Source: Ichthyosporea sp. XGB-2017a
Lineage: Eukaryota > Opisthokonta > Ichthyosporea
Length of the DNA: 33,799 nucleotides
Assembly (NCBI GenBank): GCA_002811675.1
Contig: PDIM01000032.1
Span: 1-33,799, forward strand
Direction of reading: 5' to 3'
The notes below the pieces were generated by a model. That model was not told the origin of the DNA, did no database searches, and saw only the letters and a program-made list of their open reading frames with translations. A program made the translations under genes and the position numbers. The stretch's first letter is position 1; the number at the start of each line of letters is the position of its first letter. Shown piece by piece: positions 18,201 to 25,348 of this stretch.

Positions 18201-20161
18201 TGTCGATAAACGTACGACAGGCCGGCGACGAAATACCAGTGCTAATAATTGCAATCGTGGCAGGGGTTGGTAGTGTCATTTTGTGGGCAGTGGCCTTTTA
18301 TTTGATCAAAAGACATCACGATCGTAAGCGACTTTTGAGTGATACCATTTGGCTTATCAGTAAGGACGATGTTACAGGTGGTGACTGGGAAGCCAAGGTC
18401 ATGTTGTTAGAGGGCAGAAGAAAAAAAAGCACAAATGAAGATTCTGACTTGAAAGTGATTACCCAAGAGGATGACATTGAAAGTTTCGTGTCTGGACTAC
18501 TTTCAGTGGGGTCTAGCAGTGAAAATTCAAAAGATCATGTCACCGGTTCCATGAAAAAGAATTGTACATACCAAGGAAAGCCTGTTTTTACGCGTCGTAT
18601 ACAGCTATCACGCTCACTAAATCTGAATCAAAATATTGTTAGGGAACTCAACCATTACCATGCCATGAAAGATGATAATGTAGCTGCGTTTATCGGGCTT
18701 GTGGTTTTCCCAATGGATATAATTGTACTCACTGCTGCCTCTGTTAGAGGAACTCTTCAAGACAACCTCTATTTTCATGGATTTCAATTAACAGAGCCCA
18801 TCAAGATGTCCTTAATCAGTGATATGGTGGCTGGTATTGCTGCCTTTCATAGTAGCTATTTTGAGCTTCATGGAAATCTTACTTCAAGCACATGCTACGT
18901 CGACTCGAAATGGGCTTTAAGAGTATCAGACCCTCTTCTTCCACAAGTACAGTCCCATGATGCTCACAAAGAGGTAGAGAATTTTAATCAACTTCTATAT
19001 TCCAGTCCGAAAGTATTGAAATCTTACTTTTCCCCACACGAAAAAATCACTCTAGCCAAGGAAGATGACATTTGGAGCATTGGAATCCTGCTAATGGAAG
19101 TCAGCTTACAAAAAGAGCCCTATAGTCATATTGACCATGAGGATCTGGAGCCTTTTCTCCATGAAATGGCGGATACGTATACCACTAACGGTAGTGATAA
19201 CCCATTAATTAGGCCATTGGGTGATAAAAACTTAAACCCGTTCAAGCGATTGGGGACTGTTTCTGCATCACAACTTGAAATGTCTTTTCATTTCGACCGT
19301 ATTGCGAAGAGTTGCTTAGCTGGCTCTGGCGATAAAAGGCCACCAATAGAAAAGCTGAAAAAGATGATTGCCAGAATTCCACGAAAATTTAAAGGTAACC
19401 TTGTAGATAATATCATGGCCCAACTTGAAAGGTACTCGCGAGAGTTAGAAAATCGCGTTACCGAGCGCACTGCTCAACTGGCGGAAGAGAAGAAAAAGAT
19501 GAGCAGTCTTTTGGAAAAGATGCTACCAGTTTCGGTGGCACAGCAGCTTATACTTGGCAATACTGTGGAGCCTCGGCTTTACCAGTCTTCAACAATTTTT
19601 TTCAGTGATATTGTTGGCTTCACGAAGATGTGTTCAACATCCTCACCTTTTGAAATCGTTCAGTTCCTGAACGGAATTTATACGATGTTTGATACTGCAA
19701 TAGAGTCCTTTGATGCGTACAAAGTAGAAACTATTGGGGACGCATATGTCGTTGTTTCAGGAGTTCCGATTGAAAACGGGGACCGGCACAGCTCTGTGAT
19801 ATCAAGTTTGGCACTGGCGTTAATTGGCTCACTTCAAAGCGGAACTATTAAAGGGCCTCATGGAGAAGCTGTCTATGCGCGCATGGGGGTACACACAGGA
19901 CCTGTTGCAGCGGGTGTGGTTGGGCATAAAATGCCCAGATATTGTCTTTTTGGTGATTCAGTCAACACTACCTCGAGACTCGAATCGTCGTCAGAGTCTA
20001 ACCGTATTCACATTAGCCAAGCAGCACGCAATGCCCTTTTAAGCAACGAGAATGCTACTAATGCTACTAAATTCGAAGTCCAAAGCAGAGGGGTTATGGA
20101 ATTAAAAGGTCTACTTCCCATGGAGACATTTTGGTTGGTTAGTTCGCATACCTGTTCCTGA
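15203..20161 (+). CDS. Receptor guanylate cyclase with LamG/discoidin-like ectodomain and pseudokinase domain
   Basis: A single exon of 1652 residues. A signal peptide (about 8-32; a second ATG at codon 8 is an alternative start) is followed by a LamG/concanavalin-like domain (about 45-225, with GKWHHFAF and YIDEVRIW), beta-sandwich repeats (about 266-495), a second LamG-like domain (about 504-695), another beta domain, and a discoidin/F5-8-like domain (about 808-952). One membrane segment lies at 1013-1035. Inside the cell is a kinase-like region (about 1125-1375) with HGN (1223-1225) where HRD would be and DPL (1243-1245) in place of DFG, so it is a pseudokinase like those of animal natriuretic-peptide receptors. 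A linker coiled coil (about 1418-1450) leads to the class III cyclase domain. Metal-binding Asp1469 and Asp1513 and the catalytic pair Asn1588/Arg1592 are present. Glu1509 and Cys1581 are the guanine-selecting residues, so the product should be cGMP. The ectodomain suggests recognition of surface glycans or matrix. Confidence 0.93.
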   Translation: MFDYTRGMEYRTYFIFLLATLIFFGCWGSAVAVTITPLGTGAGKALYLDNDFVYVSPFTAFGGTQEVTLEAWVRFSESTKEQSVISYALDKSDNEIWWAGNRQQLCIMGVCGPYSPIGFDGKWHHFAFRADGATGNLDIFLDGKLNQTHTYELSSVPYTFQDGGAFALGQDQDGVLSGLGQELRGYIDEVRIWKIKRTDSEISDSFNTMLKGVETGLVSYWKFDNGLVNSVAGGAAMVTGTPSTISATISGTDPLKATEVFSAASICSDGSDPNTALYVLVEVGKDSQISLLCDTSVAAGVTSIQVTALPGSGTVHQVDANGNKVTTAISVNDVVSNSAFKIIYTPPSAGFTSTQIGVRITPTAGAILSTTVKLELNTPPTLGNSRTVFVNEDNPSTISLSGSDSELSAYEATVLTLPLKGALYQFDYLTGGIGKPITSANTKVTDFGKYVVYVPPSNEQGRQYASFTFSVQETESPYSSSANSQIVNLDLLGVNDIAVVSPTGYCAVLDGVDDIVTSKTASSSSYSNICASIWVKPSTQSSSERILFRTSSFECRVTANSNSSLAGVDCYAGSVKVTASQPMRIEEWSNILVSLTPSTFTIYVNGTISDESNLPGNSSITIGDITLGGPTGSSSGTFLKGSIDDFTIVDAKGSLVSGVVASLSSSFVQKSLNESGYFDTLSTKLIVGWHFNAPGSALCKDVTEPGIACNGGGGSAHQSPTVAVSTLSHHTLYIDAVEEQSTIIVLPAQDVDNATLTLSVTSLPSSGTLLQIDGSPISLTQSKGRHIEQFASSVVRFSAQFTDTKFGSAQILGKPNALLDPNGVTGTYDNTLTWAMSQGTNCVRSNESSLDDDTFYSEFIEIRFAESIFVEEIVIYEINTLGAVVRIKALNSLTLTYETLWTGPPWAGPSAANREFVPEICESKFKTDTIRLELDTCNSTGWNNFDAVLLAGSTDLSVSTVSDPLNRVVYVGGQESKDSFQYIANDCPYRRKTRSLPAEVSINVRQAGDEIPVLIIAIVAGVGSVILWAVAFYLIKRHHDRKRLLSDTIWLISKDDVTGGDWEAKVMLLEGRRKKSTNEDSDLKVITQEDDIESFVSGLLSVGSSSENSKDHVTGSMKKNCTYQGKPVFTRRIQLSRSLNLNQNIVRELNHYHAMKDDNVAAFIGLVVFPMDIIVLTAASVRGTLQDNLYFHGFQLTEPIKMSLISDMVAGIAAFHSSYFELHGNLTSSTCYVDSKWALRVSDPLLPQVQSHDAHKEVENFNQLLYSSPKVLKSYFSPHEKITLAKEDDIWSIGILLMEVSLQKEPYSHIDHEDLEPFLHEMADTYTTNGSDNPLIRPLGDKNLNPFKRLGTVSASQLEMSFHFDRIAKSCLAGSGDKRPPIEKLKKMIARIPRKFKGNLVDNIMAQLERYSRELENRVTERTAQLAEEKKKMSSLLEKMLPVSVAQQLILGNTVEPRLYQSSTIFFSDIVGFTKMCSTSSPFEIVQFLNGIYTMFDTAIESFDAYKVETIGDAYVVVSGVPIENGDRHSSVISSLALALIGSLQSGTIKGPHGEAVYARMGVHTGPVAAGVVGHKMPRYCLFGDSVNTTSRLESSSESNRIHISQAARNALLSNENATNATKFEVQSRGVMELKGLLPMETFWLVSSHTCS

Positions 20162-20170
20162 AAACCTAAA

Positions 20171-20176
20171 AATAAA
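20171..20176 (+). terminator. AATAAA polyadenylation signal (guanylate cyclase gene)
   Basis: An AATAAA starts 9 bases after the TGA stop. The 255-base spacer to the convergent gene holds only AT-rich sequence and incidental open frames. Confidence 0.45.
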
Positions 20177-20416
20177 GGAACCAAGAAGCTTCGTGTTGTA
20201 TACTACATACTTACATTTGTCTCGACTTTTTGCTTTATTGGTTTTTTCCGATATGGGCTTTGCCTGGAAGGTATTCAATTTTTTTCGCTTCGTCGTTATC
20301 AATCATGTTCACTTGCACTTTACTATCCTTATATCTTTTACCAATTACCACGCAGGTTTGAAGTGTCTCTACATTTATTTATTTACCTCTGTTCACAAAT
20401 AAATTACGAAGTCATT

Positions 20417-23400
20417 TCAAGAGTATTCCAGCTCTTCCACTTCTATACAAGAGGACTCTTGAGCTATTGTATCTTCTTTTAGCCCCTTTTCCTGAATAAA
20501 ATTTTCTGTTTTAACATGCTCCCTGAAACTGTGCGTTCGTTTGCGCATACGTACAGCAGTTGACTCTCGCTGTTTCATAAAACTTTTTCTTTCCTGTTGC
20601 ATTCCCTCTATTAATCCTTTTGATCGATCCATGAGGTAAAATTCACTTGACGCTTGGGCAATTCCAAGGATCCAGTCAAGCGCATTTCGGCTATCCTTTA
20701 CATGGTATTTTTTCCACACATCTAGAATTAGTTCACTTTTAACAACAGTCAGGTACGCAATAAATTCGTACTCGTCGACACTCACACCCCTCTCTTTACA
20801 TAGCCTGAACGTAAATCTTTCCAAGCTCAACCAATCCGCTGCCCCAATGTCTGTAAAGTTAACTTCGTTTTTAACCTCCCAGTCTTCATATACCTGTATT
20901 CCACAAACACATTCCGAGTCGTCCTTATGTTCGCTGCTTTTCTCGCTTCCCGATAAGGAGCCGCACGAGGATGTGATGCTTTCGGTTTCACCGTATGTAG
21001 CAAGAAACTGTCGAATCTTTGCCCTAGTTTGATCTGATTTGTGAATAATTTTCTTCGGATATTCCTTTTGATCCCAATATACATAGACTGTGAAGCATAA
21101 GACAAACACAATTGCCATTACAGTAGGGGGATAGATCGAATCGTCATTCATTGTGGAAACAATCACAATTGAAATGACAACCAAGCTGGCATAGAGGAAT
21201 ATTCTGAGATTAACAATCCAAGGCACTTTACACGGACGATGTGTTACAAAAACAAACAGGTAAATCAAGAAGCAAAATATGACAATACTGTAAAAGGTAA
21301 ACACAAACTGCCTGAAGAACACGCGCATTACAACCAATACCGTTTTAATCATAACATCAATATGGAAAAATCTGCTTCGATACACCACTTGCACCTCTTC
21401 TCCCTTAACACTCTGCCATAGCGGAGAAGCATATAGGGCCAGAGGCCAGTAGAAAATCAACACACTGCCTCCAATAGTTGCATATGCCCAGTGAATGCCA
21501 TCCCAACATGTTATTGAACATTGCTCATTCAGCACAAGAGGTGGATATCCAATATTTTCAGGGGTTAATACGCATGTAAACACCCTTAAAAGGTTTGTTA
21601 CGGCAGGAATGAAAAGAACAGAAGCGCCAAGGGGTACCAAATAATCCGACGGGAACAGAACGATTCGTCCAACAAGCGTACTTTCCAAACGCTCGTCAAG
21701 GCCAATTAAGAGCGCAACAATGTAAAAGGTCCATGGGATGGATACAAAAACAATGAGCCAGAAATACCAATCCAGAGACAAAGAGGACAGGGAGATAAAG
21801 TCAATTGCTTGAGAATCTCTTAACCATTCGATCTCAGTACTTGTAACGAGGGAAAGAAATTGTGGAAAATCCATTATCACTGCCAGAACTGGGAAGAGGT
21901 TGTTCATAACTGGATCAATTTGGGTGATGAGTTCTTTTTTCCGTGTAAGCAGCGAAGGAATTTCAAATGGCCAAATAAAGCCGACATTAGAGACCGAAGA
22001 CTTCCTAGAAGTTTTGCGTCTTGATGTCTTCGAAGGGACTTCTTCATTTTGAGAAGGAGCTATTTTTCGTGTTCTACTCATATCATGATAGTTCACATCT
22101 CTCCATACAACGAAAACCGTTGCTAGCACAAATTCAAGTGCAAATAGAAGCAAGAAGGCTGTGGTGAATGTTGTCCCTGCACTGTCCACTTCTTCCGATT
22201 TTAAAAAATCGTCAAATAGAAACATTCCCCCTTTTTTACCAGGTACCACGTCATCACAAGATGGTATCCGCACCTCAATAGTAACAAGATTATGAGGCCC
22301 AACTACCGCACTATCTGCGATGACATCCACAATTCCAACTACTATTCCATAGCCAGCTTCCGGTTCAAGAAAAGTAATGGGAAGGCCACGAGTGCCCATA
22401 TCTCGATCAGCCCAGCTAATAGAACTTTGTTCTTTTCTGCTGCTATTTGAACTGCTCTTGCCCATAATATAGTGCTTCCCAAGAATGGCTGGCTGCAGGC
22501 TGTGTTGCTTTAGAAGCACCCCACCAATATCAGGATCATTGGTCACATCTTTATAAGATGCGGTAACCATTCCTAAATCACTTTCCTTTCGCACTACTTT
22601 GACTTCTATCACCACTCCTTGATCTTCGTTAGCAGGGGGTATAGCACCGGGAACAGAGCTCACAGTGCTTGTCAATAATGGGATATATAAGCTAACAAAA
22701 GTTGTCTCAAAGTCTACAACGCTCGTAGGAAAAGGTACCCATTGTTTCCATAAATTTGCATTACTTTTCATCCAGGTACAGAGAACATCTGCCTGAAAGG
22801 CCCCGGTAGCATTGTTTGTGTAAGCATTGGTTTCGAACAACATTAATAGAGCACTGATTAACTGCTCACCTATGCTTAATTTCTGTATTAGTCGGTACGT
22901 AGGAAAATCATAGTCCTTTAGGCCACTCCAAACGGCTTTAAAGAGTATCTCTGAAGGAAAATCACAGGTTGCCTTTGCAACGCCAATCCTATCCTGCTTG
23001 AAACAATCCGAATTCGATTCTGCTAGGATGACCCTGGTCAGATTAAAAGATACACTTCCAAGTGTAGGGGCCCATTGATAAGCAACAGTAGACACTCCGC
23101 TGTTATGCGCCTTTGTCAGAGACTCTTTCTGCGCTTCTACAGTACCATAGTACTCAAATGCAAATGGAAGGGAGTACAGCTCCGCCCATCCTTCAAGAAC
23201 GCCTGTTGCCCAGGTGTCCTTAATCAAATGAACAGTTTTACATTGTGTCTTATCACGCCTGCACTCTGTGGACAGGTACCGATTCTTACCTGTTACAGGG
23301 TCTAAGTCATTGCAAAATGGCCGTGTACAGTTTCCAACGGGCTCACTTTCCATGGGTCCCATACCGTCCCAATATGATTTGTCATTGACAAACGACTTGT

Positions 23401-23950
23401 AAAACTCAACAAAGCCTTTTCCCTTTGTTTGATCCACCAAGACATTATTAACATACATGCCACTACGTCCTACGTAGCCAGTATTCCCCAAAACCTCACA
23501 AAGTTTCTGCCGTGTAACTAACGAATCGATTAATTCGTCATATCCTGAAGTCCATCGCTCCACGTTTAAGTGATACTGCCCATTTCCACATCTAGACATA
23601 GGATTGTCTCCCCCAGCAACAAGGACGGACTCTCCCCGTTCGACAACTGTAACATTTGTGTATCCCATACCATCGCGAAGAATGAGCGCGACAAGCTGGC
23701 CTGTTATATGCGAGGACAGCCAACCCCCAACTTCAATCACAATGTGTTTGCTATTTACCTTTCCGCTCCATCCCAATGCCTCTATATCTCCAGGAAGAGC
23801 ACAGGAAGAAGACGTGGTGGTAGTGCTAAGGATTCTTTCTGGTCCTCCATAGTTCAGAACACCTGAAGCAGCAGTAGAGCGAGGGGTGATTCGCAGAAAT
23901 AGAAGACAAAGGGCGCAGAGCAAGAAACTTTTTCTAAGAGATAATTTCAT
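20417..23950 (-). CDS. Multipass membrane protein with OpuAC-like extracellular ligand-binding domain
   Basis: A single exon of 1177 residues. A signal peptide (about 8-28) is followed by an extracellular region with about 14 cysteines. Residues about 65-420 resemble the substrate-binding domain of glycine-betaine ABC importers (OpuAC/ProX type): an early strand with GGWLSSHITGQLVALIL, an aromatic-rich ligand region, and the later SVSTVAYQWAPT strand. A beta-rich domain follows (about 445-565). A first membrane segment lies at about 596-616, then a basic Ser-rich loop (about 620-660), then about seven further hydrophobic segments near 728-749, 767-793, 822-842, 865-878, 880-904, 911-932 and 940-960. 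The loop with CVLT...LNEQCSITCWDGIHW resembles, from memory, the C-terminal membrane block of large protist GCC2/GCC3-type surface proteins. The cytoplasmic tail (about 961-1177) has a helical part I cannot name. The likely role is a chemosensor or channel for small osmolyte-like ligands. No ABC ATPase or permease is present. Confidence 0.82.
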   Translation of the reverse strand: MKLSLRKSFLLCALCLLFLRITPRSTAASGVLNYGGPERILSTTTTSSSCALPGDIEALGWSGKVNSKHIVIEVGGWLSSHITGQLVALILRDGMGYTNVTVVERGESVLVAGGDNPMSRCGNGQYHLNVERWTSGYDELIDSLVTRQKLCEVLGNTGYVGRSGMYVNNVLVDQTKGKGFVEFYKSFVNDKSYWDGMGPMESEPVGNCTRPFCNDLDPVTGKNRYLSTECRRDKTQCKTVHLIKDTWATGVLEGWAELYSLPFAFEYYGTVEAQKESLTKAHNSGVSTVAYQWAPTLGSVSFNLTRVILAESNSDCFKQDRIGVAKATCDFPSEILFKAVWSGLKDYDFPTYRLIQKLSIGEQLISALLMLFETNAYTNNATGAFQADVLCTWMKSNANLWKQWVPFPTSVVDFETTFVSLYIPLLTSTVSSVPGAIPPANEDQGVVIEVKVVRKESDLGMVTASYKDVTNDPDIGGVLLKQHSLQPAILGKHYIMGKSSSNSSRKEQSSISWADRDMGTRGLPITFLEPEAGYGIVVGIVDVIADSAVVGPHNLVTIEVRIPSCDDVVPGKKGGMFLFDDFLKSEEVDSAGTTFTTAFLLLFALEFVLATVFVVWRDVNYHDMSRTRKIAPSQNEEVPSKTSRRKTSRKSSVSNVGFIWPFEIPSLLTRKKELITQIDPVMNNLFPVLAVIMDFPQFLSLVTSTEIEWLRDSQAIDFISLSSLSLDWYFWLIVFVSIPWTFYIVALLIGLDERLESTLVGRIVLFPSDYLVPLGASVLFIPAVTNLLRVFTCVLTPENIGYPPLVLNEQCSITCWDGIHWAYATIGGSVLIFYWPLALYASPLWQSVKGEEVQVVYRSRFFHIDVMIKTVLVVMRVFFRQFVFTFYSIVIFCFLIYLFVFVTHRPCKVPWIVNLRIFLYASLVVISIVIVSTMNDDSIYPPTVMAIVFVLCFTVYVYWDQKEYPKKIIHKSDQTRAKIRQFLATYGETESITSSCGSLSGSEKSSEHKDDSECVCGIQVYEDWEVKNEVNFTDIGAADWLSLERFTFRLCKERGVSVDEYEFIAYLTVVKSELILDVWKKYHVKDSRNALDWILGIAQASSEFYLMDRSKGLIEGMQQERKSFMKQRESTAVRMRKRTHSFREHVKTENFIQEKGLKEDTIAQESSCIEVEELEYS

Positions 23951-24389
23951 ACCAGTTAGTTTCTACGATATCATTATTCATTGTGTAATATAGCTTTGCT
24001 TTAACGTGAGATTTTCATTTCTTATCTTATCAAGGCACTTAAATTTTTCACTCTTAAGACTAAGATTATAGCAGGACGACGTGTGCATAGTAAGCACTAT
24101 AAGGAATAGAATGAACCAACCCATACTACGTAGTACTGTAGTAATAAGAGTGTCAAATGTTCTAGCTTCTCACAAGAGCGCTCAAGGAGCACCGATGACT
24201 ATAAAATTCAAAGTACTGCTGGGTATCGCTCGGATCGAAGTTGGCACAATTACCAAATATGGAAGGACTGGCCCGGAAAGGAAAATCTGAAAGGGAGGCG
24301 GGAAGAGAAAAATAATACACGTGATACCGAGAAGGGAGCGAGGGACACTATTAGTTCTTGGAAGGGAGCCAAGGATTACTATATAATAA
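23951..24389. promoter_or_regulatory. Upstream region of the OpuAC-like gene, with palindrome and 30-base repeat
   Basis: About 440 bases without a supportable gene. It holds a perfect 12-base palindrome TACTACGTAGTA (24124-24135) and an imperfect 30-base direct repeat (listed separately). The small open frame at 24081-24290 has no recognisable motif, and I do not call it a gene. Confidence 0.4.
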
Positions 24390-24390
24390 A
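24331..24390. repeat. Imperfect 30-base tandem duplication
   Basis: Two consecutive 30-base units both start GAAGGGAGC and share a later GGA..ACTAT string in the same register. The second unit ends in a TATATAATA stretch immediately before the broken coding remnant. The sequence is purine-rich. Confidence 0.55.
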
Positions 24391-24844
24391 GATGTACTCC
24401 TCTTACAAAAAGTGCATTGAAAGATGAGGTTCCTTTACAGCATCAATTGGAAACAGAGGTTGTTCGATTCGGCCTCCATGAAGTCTTAAGGTTGAGCAAA
24501 AGGTATTGTACGTTAACATCTGCAAAGAGCTGATCAACTTTATTGACCGATCACGCTCGGAAGTTCAGTGGCTTTTGCGGCACGCGGATGAGCCCCCTAT
24601 CCTGCCCCCTATCGTAGGAGAAAATCGACAATGGTATCATTTCGGACACAGCGATATTTTCGATGAGCATAAAGACGAAGTGCAGCGAAATAGAGCAAAT
24701 GGTATACTGACTGTTTTTCTACAATTAGTGGGAGATGGGGTTACCATCCGCAAGATTCGTTTAAAGGGAATGTGGATCTTTCAAGTACGAATACTTAATT
24801 TTGAGCCGGCAATATGCTTTCAACGAAACAATATATTTTTCTAG
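24390..24844 (+). pseudogene. Frame-broken coding remnant, family not recognised
   Basis: Two protein-like segments lie in different frames. The first (24390-24533) contains DEVPLQHQLETEVVRFGLHE and runs into TGA. The second (24482-24844, 120 codons) contains SRSEVQWLLRHADEPP, GENRQWYHFGHSDIFDEHKD and RNRANGILTVFLQL, and ends in TAG. Neither has an ATG at a sensible place; the only ATG in the second frame is near its end. Composition is ordinary for a globular protein (mixed charged and hydrophobic, Trp/His/Pro present) and unlike the repetitive flanks. A frameshift between the two around 24500-24530, or an intron there (the AAAAG|GTATTG donor at 24503 has no good acceptor), would join them. 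I read it as a decayed gene or a fragment of one. It could also be internal exons of a gene with very short introns. I cannot name the family. Confidence 0.45.
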
Positions 24845-25045
24845 GCACTTAGTAACTTAGGAAGCTCTGACGACAACATAATTGAGCCGAAGCGAAATAT
24901 TCTTCTGAATCTGTTCTGAAGTTGAGGGAATACAATGAACAAATAATAGTAAAAGTGGAAAAAAAATCACCAAGTTTTGTAATCAATTTTATCAATTTCA
25001 GTCGCCCGGGAAGTAACAAAACATCTTTGTTTCTTTTTTCTTTAT

Positions 25046-25297
25046 TCAATTTCCCCATCCAATGCATCTTAGTCGATTAGTTGGGTCAACTATATTCAAA
25101 CTTTTGGTCTTCTTTGGTGTCCCACATTCGAGGCATTTCCCCGTTTATGAAACACATTTCCTAAACATATCAATTATCTTTTTAATCTCCTGAGGATCTT
25201 TCAACAATCTGCTATCCTCCGTTTCGTATTTTTTCAATTGCTCCGCATTGGCGTAATGGTCTTCATGTCCACATCTACAGGGCGTGCATACGATTAT
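25046..25297 (-). pseudogene. Orphan cysteine-rich module related to the upstream secreted protein
   Basis: On the minus strand, one frame reads IIVCTPCRCGHEDHYANAEQ at the start, continues to RKCVS, meets TAA at 25147-25145, and resumes in the same frame with TGKCLECGTPKK to a TGA at 25046-25048. The second half matches TGKCVGCGDPKK near the C-terminus of the adjacent 882-residue protein, and the CxxCxC start matches its CVKCGC motif with similar spacing. It is therefore a further copy of that protein's repeat module, lying just past the gene's stop codon. The in-frame TAA and the lack of an ATG suggest a decayed copy. Alternatively the first half is a 3' exon of the neighbouring gene (see findings). 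Confidence 0.6.
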
Positions 25298-25300
25298 CTT

Positions 25301-25339
25301 TTATTTTTTTTTCCTTTTCTCTCTCTCTCTTCTCTCTCT
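25301..25339. repeat. Pyrimidine (CT)n microsatellite
   Basis: T-rich then TC-repeat tract (GA on the gene's strand). It lies between the stop codon of the cysteine-rich gene and the orphan module, so replication slippage here may have helped separate the two. Confidence 0.75.
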
Positions 25340-25348
25340 GTATCCCCC

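Noticed and set aside
20590-20870. RGS domain in the tail of the OpuAC-like protein
   Set aside because: The tail is helical but lacks the conserved RGS motifs. I leave it unnamed.
24081-24290. Small plus-strand gene of about 69 residues
   Set aside because: There is no recognisable motif, no supporting start context, and the length is expected by chance.
24459-24475. tRNA B-box-like GTTCGATTC
   Set aside because: The T-arm could fold with two G-U pairs, but no matching acceptor arm, anticodon arm or A box lies at the right distance upstream.
24849-25067. Minus-strand gene of 72 residues
   Set aside because: It overlaps the end of the orphan module in another frame and continues into AT-rich sequence with no motif.
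25145-25147. Reassigned TAA codon, because the orphan cysteine-rich module continues in frame past it
   Set aside because: TAA ends RPB6 and the CAP-Gly gene exactly at conserved C-termini, so it is a true stop here.
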